A stretch of 64,000 nucleotides of DNA. It comes from Teichococcus coralli (GTDB lineage Bacteria > Pseudomonadota > Alphaproteobacteria > Acetobacterales > Acetobacteraceae). Of the stretch, positions 57,440 through 64,000 are shown in pieces. Position 1 is the stretch's first letter; each line of letters begins with the position of its first letter. A program made the position numbers and the translations under genes. Location: the NCBI RefSeq assembly GCF_009829925.1, contig NZ_SNVJ01000005.1, positions 124,001-188,000 of the forward strand, in the 5' to 3' direction. The notes beneath the pieces were generated by a model. The model saw only the letters and a program-made list of their open reading frames with translations. It made no database searches and was not told the DNA's origin.

Positions 57440-58572
57440 GCGCGCCGCCCGACCCGCCCGATCCGGCCCGGGACGCGGCGCATATGCGCGCCGCGCTGGC
57501 GCTGGCCGCGCGCGGGCTGGGCAACACCTGGCCGAACCCCTCGGTCGGCTGCGTCATCGTCAAGGGCGGTGCGGTGGTGGGGCGCGGCTGGACAGCTCCT
57601 GGCGGCCGCCCCCATGCCGAGACCGAGGCGCTGAAGCGCGCCGGCGACGCGGCCAGGGGCGCCACCGCCTATGTCACGCTGGAGCCCTGCTGCCACTGGG
57701 GCCGCACGCCCCCCTGCACGGATGCGCTGGTCGCCGCCGGGGTGGCGCGCGTGGTGGTGGCGCTGCGCGATCCCGACCCGCGCGTGGATGGCGCCGGGCT
57801 GGAGCGGCTGCAGGCCGGCGGCGTGGCGGTCACGGTGGGGGTGCTGGAGGCCGAGGCACGGATGCTCAATGCCGGCTTCATCACGCGGCTGGAGGAAGGC
57901 CGCCCGCTGGTGACGCTGAAGCTGGCCACGACGCTCGACGGCCGCATCGCCACCCGCACGGGCGAGAGCCAGTGGATCACCGGATCCGCCGCCCGCCGCG
58001 CCGCCCATGCGCTGCGCGGCCGTCACGATGCCGTGCTGGTCGGCAGCGGCACCGCCCTGGCCGACGACCCCGATCTTTCCTGCCGCATCCCCGGCTTCGC
58101 CCCCGTGCCCACCGTGCGTGTGGTGGCCGATGCGCGGCTGCGCATGCTGCCCACGGCCCGCATGTTCCAGGGGCGAGGCCCGGTCTGGATCGCCACCCGC
58201 GCCGGCCACCCGGACGCGCCGCGCGAGGCGCTGCAGGCGGCGGGCGCCGAGATCATCGAGGTGCCGCCGGCCGGGCATGGCCCCGGGCTCGACGTCGCCG
58301 CCCTGCTGCGGGCGCTGGCCGCGCGCGGCCTGACGCGCGTGCTGGCAGAAGGCGGCGCGGCCCTTGCCGCCGGGCTGCTGCGCGCCGGGCTGGTGGACCG
58401 GCTCGCCTGGTTCCATGCTCCGGCGATCATGGGCGCCGATGGGCGCCCAGCCGCGGACGCCCTGCCGTTGGAGGTTCTGGCCGCCATGCCCAGATATCGC
58501 CGCGTCGGCCTGGCGCCGCTGGGGCCGGACCTGCTCAGCGAGTTCGTCAGCGAAGGATCGGGGGCTGCCTGA
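57436..58572 (+). CDS. ribD: Bifunctional riboflavin biosynthesis deaminase/reductase RibD
   Basis: Deaminates the GTP-cyclohydrolase II product and then reduces the ribosyl side chain. The 378-residue protein has an N-terminal cytidine-deaminase-type domain (zinc ligands in GRPHAETEAL and TLEPCCHWGRTPPC). A C-terminal reductase domain follows (LKLATTLDGRIATRTGESQW, RGRHDAVLVGSGTALADDP, RVLAEGGAALAAGLL). The ATG overlaps the GNAT stop by 4 bases and the TGA directly abuts the ribE ATG. Confidence 0.96.
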   Translation: MSAPPDPPDPARDAAHMRAALALAARGLGNTWPNPSVGCVIVKGGAVVGRGWTAPGGRPHAETEALKRAGDAARGATAYVTLEPCCHWGRTPPCTDALVAAGVARVVVALRDPDPRVDGAGLERLQAGGVAVTVGVLEAEARMLNAGFITRLEEGRPLVTLKLATTLDGRIATRTGESQWITGSAARRAAHALRGRHDAVLVGSGTALADDPDLSCRIPGFAPVPTVRVVADARLRMLPTARMFQGRGPVWIATRAGHPDAPREALQAAGAEIIEVPPAGHGPGLDVAALLRALAARGLTRVLAEGGAALAAGLLRAGLVDRLAWFHAPAIMGADGRPAADALPLEVLAAMPRYRRVGLAPLGPDLLSEFVSEGSGAA

Positions 58573-59205
58573 ATGTTCACCGGCATCATCACCGCCACCG
58601 GCATCGCCGCCGCCATCGAGCCCATCGGCGCAGGGGAAGATGGCAAGGGCCATGACATGCGCCTGGCCATCGAGACGCCCGAGGGCTGGCTGGAAGGCGC
58701 CGCGATCGGCGCCTCGATCGCCTGCTCCGGCTGCTGCCTGACCGTTGTCACGCTGGAGACCAACCGCTTCACCGTCGAGGTCTCGGGCGAGACCCTGTCC
58801 AGGACCACGCTCGGCCGCTGGCGCGCGGGCAGCCGCATCAACCTGGAGCGCGCGCTGCGCATGGGTGACGAGCTGGGCGGCCATGTCGTCTCCGGCCATG
58901 TGGACGGCGTCGCGGAGGTGCTGTCCGCGACGCCGGAGAATGGCTCGCTGCGCATGCTGTTCCAGCTTCCGCAAGGCCTCGCGCCCTTCGTCGCGCCCAA
59001 GGGTTCGATCACCGTCGAGGGCGTCTCGCTGACGGTGAACGAGGTCGAGGGCGCCAGTTTCGGGGTCAACCTGATCCCCCATACCGCAGCCGTGACCACC
59101 TTGGGCGAGCTGCGGCCGGGCCAGCCGGTGAACGTCGAGATCGACATGCTGGCGCGCTACGTCGCACGGCTTCGTCAGTTCAACGCGAAGGATCTCACCG
59201 CATGA
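58573..59205 (+). CDS. ribE: Riboflavin synthase alpha chain
   Basis: Dismutates two 6,7-dimethyl-8-ribityllumazine molecules into riboflavin and a pyrimidine. The 210-residue protein begins MFTGIITATGIA and has two similar lumazine-binding halves: ACSGCCLTVVTLETNRFTVEV with GDELGGHVVSGHVDGVA, and KGSITVEGVSLTVNEV near 150. It starts directly after the ribD stop and overlaps ribB by 4 bases. Confidence 0.96.
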   Translation: MFTGIITATGIAAAIEPIGAGEDGKGHDMRLAIETPEGWLEGAAIGASIACSGCCLTVVTLETNRFTVEVSGETLSRTTLGRWRAGSRINLERALRMGDELGGHVVSGHVDGVAEVLSATPENGSLRMLFQLPQGLAPFVAPKGSITVEGVSLTVNEVEGASFGVNLIPHTAAVTTLGELRPGQPVNVEIDMLARYVARLRQFNAKDLTA

Positions 59206-60326
59206 CCGTCCTGACGAGCCGCACCTCCTTCGCCGAGTTCCTGAGCCCCACCGAGGAACTGCTGGAGGAGGCCCGCCGTGGCCGCATGTTCATCCTGGTG
59301 GATGACGAGGACCGCGAGAACGAGGGCGACCTCGTCATCCCCGCGCAGTTCGCGACGCCCGACGCCATCAACTTCATGGCGCGCCATGCGCGTGGCCTGA
59401 TCTGCCTGGCGATGACCAAGAACCGCGTCGAGCAGCTCGGCCTGCCGCTGATGGCGCAGAGCAACGGCACCCGCCACCAGACCGCCTTCACGGTTTCCAT
59501 CGAGGCGCGGGACGGGGTGACCACCGGCATCTCCGCCGCCGACCGCGCCCGCACCGTGGCCGTCGCCATCAACCCCGAAGCCTCGCGGGACGAGATCGTC
59601 ACCCCCGGCCATGTCTTTCCGCTGGTGGCGCGCGAGGGCGGCACGCTGGTGCGCGCCGGCCATACCGAGGCGGCGGTGGACTTCGCCCGCCTCGCCGGGC
59701 TGAACCCGGCGGGCGTGATCTGCGAGATCATGAACGAGGACGGCACCATGGCCCGGATGCCGGACCTGGTGGCCTTCGCCCAGCACCACGGGCTGAAGCT
59801 CGGCACCATCGCCGACCTGATCGGCCATCGCCGCCGCACCGAACGGCTGGTCCGCCGCGTGCAGGAAGGGGCGCTTCCCGAGGCGCCGGGCGGCGAATGG
59901 CGCATCATCGTCTATGCCAACGCGCTGGAATACGGAGAGCACATCGCGCTGGTGAAGGGCGACCTTTCGCGCGGCGGCCCGGCTCTGGTGCGCATGCATG
60001 CCGTGAACCTGTTCACCGACATTGTCGGCCCGCATGGCCCGCATGGGCTGCAGGCCGCCATGCGCGAAATCGGCGAGGCGGGGCGCGGCGTGGTGGTGCT
60101 GATCCGCGAGGTCAGCCCCACGGCCCTGTCCGAGCGGGTGCGCGACGGCCGCCAGCTTCCCGTGCAGCGCGAGCTGCGCGACTACGGCATCGGCGCCCAG
60201 ATCCTGGCCGACCTCGGCGTGCACGAGATGATCCTGCTGACCAACCATCCCAAGGCCATTGTTGGCCTGGAAGGCTACGGCCTGACCGTGGCCGAGACAC
60301 GACCGATTGAGGAAGGCGCCGCATGA
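59202..60326 (+). CDS. ribB: 3,4-dihydroxy-2-butanone 4-phosphate synthase with degenerate GTP cyclohydrolase II domain (RibBX type)
   Basis: The RibB domain (residues 10-212) is complete: LVDDEDRENEGDLVIPAQF, RHQTAFTVSIEARDGVTTGI, TPGHVFPLVAREGG and RAGHTEAAVDFARLAGL. It makes dihydroxybutanone phosphate from ribulose 5-phosphate. The C-terminal half (225-370) is related to RibA, ending in RDYGIGAQILADLGV. It has lost the zinc cysteines (HAVN at 266-269 instead of HSEC, no CDC) and the RQEGRGIG loop, so GTP cyclohydrolase II activity is not expected. It is overlapped by ribE and ribH. Confidence 0.93.
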   Translation: MTVLTSRTSFAEFLSPTEELLEEARRGRMFILVDDEDRENEGDLVIPAQFATPDAINFMARHARGLICLAMTKNRVEQLGLPLMAQSNGTRHQTAFTVSIEARDGVTTGISAADRARTVAVAINPEASRDEIVTPGHVFPLVAREGGTLVRAGHTEAAVDFARLAGLNPAGVICEIMNEDGTMARMPDLVAFAQHHGLKLGTIADLIGHRRRTERLVRRVQEGALPEAPGGEWRIIVYANALEYGEHIALVKGDLSRGGPALVRMHAVNLFTDIVGPHGPHGLQAAMREIGEAGRGVVVLIREVSPTALSERVRDGRQLPVQRELRDYGIGAQILADLGVHEMILLTNHPKAIVGLEGYGLTVAETRPIEEGAA

Positions 60327-60805
60327 GTACGATCGACGCACCGGAGCGCGCCACCCCCGCCATTCCCGGACCTCCACCGCGCATCCTGCTGATCCAGGCG
60401 CCCTACTATGAGGCGGTGGTTGGCGGCATGCGGCGCGGCGCCCAGCGCGTCTGCGCCGAGGCCGGCGCCACGCTTGAGGTGGTGGACGTCGCTGGCGCCT
60501 ATGAGCTGCCAGCGGCGCTGCGCATGGCGCAGAAGGTCGCTCCGGGCTGGGACGGCTTCCTGTTGCTGGGCTGCGTGGTGAAGGGCGAGACCGACCACTA
60601 CCAGTTCATCTGCGAGGCGGTCTGCCAGGGTGTGATGGACATCAGCGGCGAGACCGGGCTGGCGCTCGGCTTTGGCCTCCTGACCGTCGAGACGCTGGCC
60701 CAGGCCGAGGCCCGCAGCGCCGAGGACCGCCACAACAAGGGCGCCGAGGCGGCGCATGCCGTGCTCGGCCAGGTCGCCCTGGCGCGCAAGTGGGGCCTGC
60801 GATGA
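60323..60805 (+). CDS. ribH: 6,7-dimethyl-8-ribityllumazine synthase
   Basis: Condenses the RibD-derived pyrimidine with dihydroxybutanone phosphate to lumazine. The 160-residue protein has LLIQAPYYEAVVGGMRRGA, VDVAGAYELPAALRMA, GFLLLGCVVKGETDHYQFIC with the catalytic His, and GLLTVETLAQAEARS. The ATG overlaps the ribB stop by 4 bases, and the nusB ATG overlaps its own stop. Confidence 0.96.
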   Translation: MSTIDAPERATPAIPGPPPRILLIQAPYYEAVVGGMRRGAQRVCAEAGATLEVVDVAGAYELPAALRMAQKVAPGWDGFLLLGCVVKGETDHYQFICEAVCQGVMDISGETGLALGFGLLTVETLAQAEARSAEDRHNKGAEAAHAVLGQVALARKWGLR

Positions 60806-61305
60806 GCACCACCTCCGGCAAGCCGACCCGCCGCCCGAACGTGCAGGGCCGCCCGCGCACCGGCTCGCGCGTCGCCGCCATCCAGGCGCTGTTCCAGAGC
60901 GAGCAGACCGGCGAGACCGCCGAGACCGTGATCGACCAGTTCGTGCGCCACCGCATCGGCCCCGATGCCGGCGGCTACGAGGATGGCCGCGTGCCGCTGG
61001 CCGACGTGCCGCTCTTTGCCGAGTTGGCGCGCGGCGTGGCGCGCCAGTCCGACGGCCTGGACGAGATCGTCGCCGGCCATCTCGCCAAGGACTGGACCGT
61101 GGCGCGGCTCGACCCGGTGCTGCGCGCCCTGCTGCGCGCCGCCGCCTTCGAGCTGTCCTCCGGCACCGAACCGCCGGCCCGCGTGGTGATCAACGAATAC
61201 ATGGACATCGCGCACGGCTTCTTCAGCGGCGACGAGCCACGATTCGCCAATGGCGTGCTGGACGCCCTGGCGCGCAGCCTGCGCCCGGACGAGTTCCGGC
61301 GCTGA
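60802..61305 (+). CDS. nusB: Transcription antitermination factor NusB
   Basis: RNA-binding partner of NusE/S10 in rRNA antitermination. The 167-residue protein has the all-helical NusB layout: SRVAAIQALFQSEQTGE (boxA-binding N-terminal helices), GLDEIVAGHLAKDWTVARLDPVLRALLRAA, PARVVINEYMDIAHGFF and FANGVLDALARSLRP. ATG 60802 overlaps the ribH TGA. The ribH-nusB-thiL order is widespread in bacteria. Confidence 0.95.
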   Translation: MSTTSGKPTRRPNVQGRPRTGSRVAAIQALFQSEQTGETAETVIDQFVRHRIGPDAGGYEDGRVPLADVPLFAELARGVARQSDGLDEIVAGHLAKDWTVARLDPVLRALLRAAAFELSSGTEPPARVVINEYMDIAHGFFSGDEPRFANGVLDALARSLRPDEFRR

Positions 61306-61360
61306 GAGGCTGGGCTGGGGCCCGCGCGCCCCGGCAGTCCCGCGGAGAGGGAGGGCGCCG

Positions 61361-62329
61361 ATGACGCTGCCGCCGGAATTCGAGCTCATCGCCCGGCATT
61401 TCCGGCCGCTCGCCGGGCCGGGCGCGCTCGGCCTCACTGATGATGCGGCCGTGCTGGCCCCGCCGGCGGGGCGGGAACTGGTGCTGGCGGCCGACGCCAT
61501 GGTGGCCGGCGTGCACTTCCTGCCCGACGATCCGCCGGAGACCATCGGCCGCAAGCTGCTGCGCACCAACCTTTCCGACCTCGCCGCCATGGGTGCTGCT
61601 CCGCTCGGCTACCTCATGACCACCGCCCTGACGCGCGGCACCGGCAGTTCCTGGCTTGCCGCATTCGCCGCCGGGCTGCGGGAGGATCAGGCGGAGTTCG
61701 GCGTCTCGCTGCTGGGCGGCGACACCGTCTCGACGCCGGGGCCGGTGACGCTTTCCCTGACCATCCTCGGCCATGTCGCGCCCGGCAGGGCGCTTCGGCG
61801 CACGGGCGCGGCGCCGGGGCAGGACGTCTGGGTCTCCGGCAGCATCGGCGACGGCGCGCTGGGGCTCGCGGTGCTGCAGGGCGAGCTGCCCGCCGATGCC
61901 GAGGGCCATCTCGCCGGGCGCTACCGCCTGCCGCGGCCTCGGCTGGCGCTCGGGCAGGCGCTTGCCGGGCTGGCCACGGCGGCGCTGGATGTCTCGGACG
62001 GGCTGGTGCAGGACCTCGGCCACCTCTGCCGTGCCGCGGGCTGCGGCGCCGCGCTGCAGGCGGCGGCGGTGCCGCTGTCGGCCCCGGCAGCGGCGCTGGT
62101 CGCCCAGCGCCCGGCGCTGCTGCCGCGCCTGCTGACCGGTGGCGACGACTATGAGCTGCTCTTCGCGGCCCCGCCGGCGGCGGCGGCGGCGGTCGCCGCG
62201 CGGGCGGCGGCCTGCGGCGTGGATGTCACGCGCATCGGCCAGTTCGTGCCCGGCGAGGCGGTGGTGGCGGTGCGCGACGCGCGGGGGGAGATGCTGCGGC
62301 TCGACGGGGGCGGCTGGAGCCACTTCTGA
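61361..62329 (+). CDS. thiL: Thiamine-monophosphate kinase
   Basis: Phosphorylates thiamine monophosphate to the diphosphate cofactor. The 322-residue protein belongs to the PurM-like superfamily: FELIARHFRPL, LTDDAAVLAPP, LAADAMVAGVHFL, NLSDLAAMGAAPLGYL, LLGGDTVSTPGPVTLSL, ALDVSDGLVQDLGHLCRAAG and LTGGDDYELLFAAP. GAGAGGGAGG precedes ATG 61361; the open frame upstream lies in nusB. It closes the riboflavin-to-thiamine run and is followed by a perfect palindrome. Confidence 0.95.
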   Translation: MTLPPEFELIARHFRPLAGPGALGLTDDAAVLAPPAGRELVLAADAMVAGVHFLPDDPPETIGRKLLRTNLSDLAAMGAAPLGYLMTTALTRGTGSSWLAAFAAGLREDQAEFGVSLLGGDTVSTPGPVTLSLTILGHVAPGRALRRTGAAPGQDVWVSGSIGDGALGLAVLQGELPADAEGHLAGRYRLPRPRLALGQALAGLATAALDVSDGLVQDLGHLCRAAGCGAALQAAAVPLSAPAAALVAQRPALLPRLLTGGDDYELLFAAPPAAAAAVAARAAACGVDVTRIGQFVPGEAVVAVRDARGEMLRLDGGGWSHF

Positions 62330-62330
62330 T

Positions 62331-62364
62331 GGCGCGGCGCCGGGCGGCCGCCCGGCGCCGCGCC
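62331..62364. terminator. Perfect 34-bp all-GC palindrome between thiL and the MFS gene
   Basis: Every position of 62331-62364 pairs with its mirror: arm 62331-62347 (GGCGCGGCGCCGGGCGG) and arm 62348-62364 are exact reverse complements with no spacer, and all 34 bases are G or C. It lies one base after the thiL stop and four bases before the stop codon of the convergent MFS gene. It is most simply a bidirectional terminator without a U-tract. Confidence 0.7.
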
Positions 62365-62368
62365 CGGC

Positions 62369-63586
62369 TCAGGGGGTGACCGGCCGCGTCCGGAAGGATC
62401 CGGTGGCCCAGAGGGTCGCCACGGCGATCAGCAGCGGTGGCAGCGACACCCAGCAGACCATTTCCCAGCCATAGCTGTTCAGCAGCCCGCCCGAGGCGAA
62501 GGAGCCGACCACCATCAGGCCGAAGACGAGGAAGTCGTTCAGGCTCTGCACCTTGGTGCGCTCCTCCGGCCGGTGGCACTCCACCACCATGGCCGAGGCA
62601 CCGACGAAGCCGAAGTTCCAGCCCAGGCCCAGGAAGATCAGCGTCAGCCAGAAGTGGCCGACCGTAATGCCGGTGAGGCCGACAACGGCGGCGCAGGCGG
62701 TGAGCAGCAGGCCGACCGAAACCACGCGCGGCGCGCCGAAGCGCGCGATGACGCGACCGGTGATGAAGGAGGGACCGTACATGGCGATGACATGCCATTG
62801 CAGGCCGAGATTCGCGTCATCCTGCGAGAGGCCGCAGAGCCGCATCGCCAGGGGGGCCGAGGTCATGACGAGGTTCATGATGAGATAGGAGATCACCCCG
62901 GCGGTGACGGCGCTGATGAAGCGCGGCTGGCGGGCGATCTCGGCGAGCGGGCGCCCGCGCTCGGCAGAATCGCCTGCCTTCGGCTTTGGCAGCCGGACGC
63001 CGGCGAGCACCAGGGCGCAGAGCACCGCCACCGCGGCCTGGGCCAGGTAGGTCGGCACGAAGAGGAAGGGCGGCCAGAGGTCCATGGTGTGGGTGACCAG
63101 CTGCGGCCCGATCACTCCGGCGAAGACGCCGCCGGCCATGACGGCGGAGATCGCCCGCGCCCGCCTCGTGGCCGGCACGCAATCGGCGGCGGCGAAGCGG
63201 AAGGTCAGCACCACGGCGGCATAGGCGCCGCCGAAGAAGGTGGCGAGGCAGAACAGCCAGAAGGAGCCCAGCGTCACCGCCAGGGCCGCGAGCAGGCCCA
63301 CCAGCACGCCGCAGCCGGTTCCCAGCAGGAAGGCGGCGCGGCGGCCGTGGCGTTGCGCCACGGCGCCGGCGGGCAGGGTGCAGGCCGCCATGCCGACCAC
63401 GAAGATGGTGATCGGCAGGGTGGCCAGGGCCTTGTCCGGCGCCAGCGTGTTGCCGACGACCGCGCCGGTCGCATAGACGATGGTGGCATTCGCGCCAGCC
63501 AGCGCCTGGGCGATGGCGAGCCGGGCGACGTTTCCGCGCTCATTTGGGAGTACCGCCGGCGAGGCGGCTTGTGCTTCCTTGGTCAT
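62369..63586 (-). CDS. Major facilitator superfamily transporter
   Basis: Inner-membrane permease of 405 residues with about twelve hydrophobic segments. MFS marks include the loop after segment 2 (AGAVAQRHGRRAAFLLG), FGGAYAAVVLTFRFAAADCVP, and a second-half loop GRVIARFGAPRVVSVG. Sequence around segments 10-11 (GWNFGFVGASAMVVECHRPEERTKVQSLNDF) is distinctive of a widespread proteobacterial MFS group without assigned substrate. It is convergent with thiL and divergent from the partial gene at the window end. Confidence 0.88.
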   Translation of the reverse strand: MTKEAQAASPAVLPNERGNVARLAIAQALAGANATIVYATGAVVGNTLAPDKALATLPITIFVVGMAACTLPAGAVAQRHGRRAAFLLGTGCGVLVGLLAALAVTLGSFWLFCLATFFGGAYAAVVLTFRFAAADCVPATRRARAISAVMAGGVFAGVIGPQLVTHTMDLWPPFLFVPTYLAQAAVAVLCALVLAGVRLPKPKAGDSAERGRPLAEIARQPRFISAVTAGVISYLIMNLVMTSAPLAMRLCGLSQDDANLGLQWHVIAMYGPSFITGRVIARFGAPRVVSVGLLLTACAAVVGLTGITVGHFWLTLIFLGLGWNFGFVGASAMVVECHRPEERTKVQSLNDFLVFGLMVVGSFASGGLLNSYGWEMVCWVSLPPLLIAVATLWATGSFRTRPVTP

Positions 63587-63686
63587 GCCGTCTTATAGGA
63601 TCATTGCAGGGGCTACGGCCAAGGCAGGGCAGATGGTCTGCCAAGCGCCGGCGACAGGCCAGCAGGGTCCCTGATGGGCGGTCTGC

Positions 63687-64000
63687 ATGGAAACCCGGCT
63701 CTCCGATCCGTCAACCCAGGCCGTGCCGCCGCTGCCCGGCGCCGCCAGCGTGCTGGCGCAGCGCCTCGGCGCCACCGGCGGGCCGTGGCTTTCCGGGGTC
63801 TCCCTGGCGCAGTCCGGCACGATGCGGGGATCGCCCGGGGCGCGGCCACTGCGCTTCTCGGCCGCCCAGAGCATCGATCTCCGGCGGTGCGCCTTCTCCT
63901 GGCGCGCCAATGTGGGGCCGCTCGGCTGCGTTTCCGTGGTGGATGCGCTGGAGGGGAGCGAGCCAAGGCTCGATCTACGCCTCCTCCGCGTCATCCCGCT
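63687..64000 (+). CDS. Partial protein, possibly DUF6544/DUF6920 family (3' truncated by the window edge)
   Basis: An ATG-started frame stays open for 104 codons to the end of the window. The translation has a plausible folded look: LPGAASVLAQRLGATGG, GVSLAQSGTMRG, then DLRRCAFSWRANVGPLG, VVDALEGSEPRLDLRLLRVI. The pattern of a basic/aromatic SWRA segment followed by DALEG reminds me of the DUF6544/DUF6920 proteins, whose function is unknown; this is recognition by eye only. It is divergent from the MFS gene across 100 bases. Minus-strand frames here look like shadows. Confidence 0.5.
   Translation, partial: METRLSDPSTQAVPPLPGAASVLAQRLGATGGPWLSGVSLAQSGTMRGSPGARPLRFSAAQSIDLRRCAFSWRANVGPLGCVSVVDALEGSEPRLDLRLLRVIP

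Overview
The window is GC-rich (about 70% by eye), densely packed chromosome from an alphaproteobacterium. The best guess is an Acetobacteraceae member close to Roseomonas. This rests on gene order (uppS-cdsA-dxr-rseP-bamA-skp-lpxD-fabZ-lpxA-lpxI; ribD-ribE-ribB-ribH-nusB-thiL), an aspartate-type HemB, a RibB fused to a degenerate RibA domain, and GTG/TTG starts. Almost everything is chromosomal core. I see no rRNA, tRNA, CRISPR array, insertion sequence, phage or plasmid gene.

Layout. 1-10502 (+): isoprenoid, phospholipid, outer-membrane assembly and lipid A genes in one run, ending with a glyoxalase-type VOC gene. 10545-11937 (-): a hydrolase-fold protein without its nucleophile, and a hot-dog thioesterase. 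12163-14086 (+): minCDE. 14149-20631 (-): a small unknown, a MarR regulator and the tamA-tamB pair. 20645-22801 (+): M20 amidohydrolase and aldo/keto reductase. 22821-24948 (-): aroE-coaE-dnaQ, joined by ATGA overlaps and divergent from gshB. 26094-28126: a YeiH-type exporter divergent from a LysR regulator. 28134-33452 (-): ftsB, enolase, an atypical LuxR-type regulator and pyrG. 33634-38541 (-): secG, a HisKA_2 kinase, cinA, pgpA and slt. 38685-40146 (+): dapA and smpB. 40176-45311 (-): a small unknown, DUF1206, AmpG-like permease, glycosyltransferase and aldehyde dehydrogenase. 45573-51798 (+): PAS-GGDEF-EAL protein, CoA-transferase, lipoprotein esterase and aldo/keto reductase. 52031-54357 (-): metY-like gene and hemB. 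54594-62329 (+): rpiB, glyA, nrdR, GNAT, ribD, ribE, ribB, ribH, nusB, thiL, mostly overlapping. 62369-63586 (-): an MFS transporter. 63687-end (+): a partial gene of unknown role.

The genes fall into clear functional blocks. The first block builds the carrier lipid (UppS), CDP-diacylglycerol (CdsA), isoprenoid precursor (Dxr), envelope-stress protease (RseP), outer-membrane protein insertion (BamA, Skp) and lipid A (LpxD, FabZ, LpxA, LpxI). TamAB and Slt extend the envelope theme elsewhere. The last large block couples serine/glycine and folate C1 metabolism, ribonucleotide reductase control, riboflavin synthesis, NusB and thiamine-phosphate kinase.

No obviously new multi-gene system is visible. 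The most unusual items are an AT-rich non-coding island with nested inverted repeats (31240-31600) upstream of a LuxR-family regulator that lacks its phospho-acceptor aspartate; a hydrolase-fold protein with no catalytic serine; a probably leaderless lysR with two 11-bp direct repeats 31 bp apart; a perfect all-GC 34-bp palindrome between two convergent genes; and the repeated use of GC hairpins without a U-tract at gene ends. Only the hairpin after pyrG has a run of six T.
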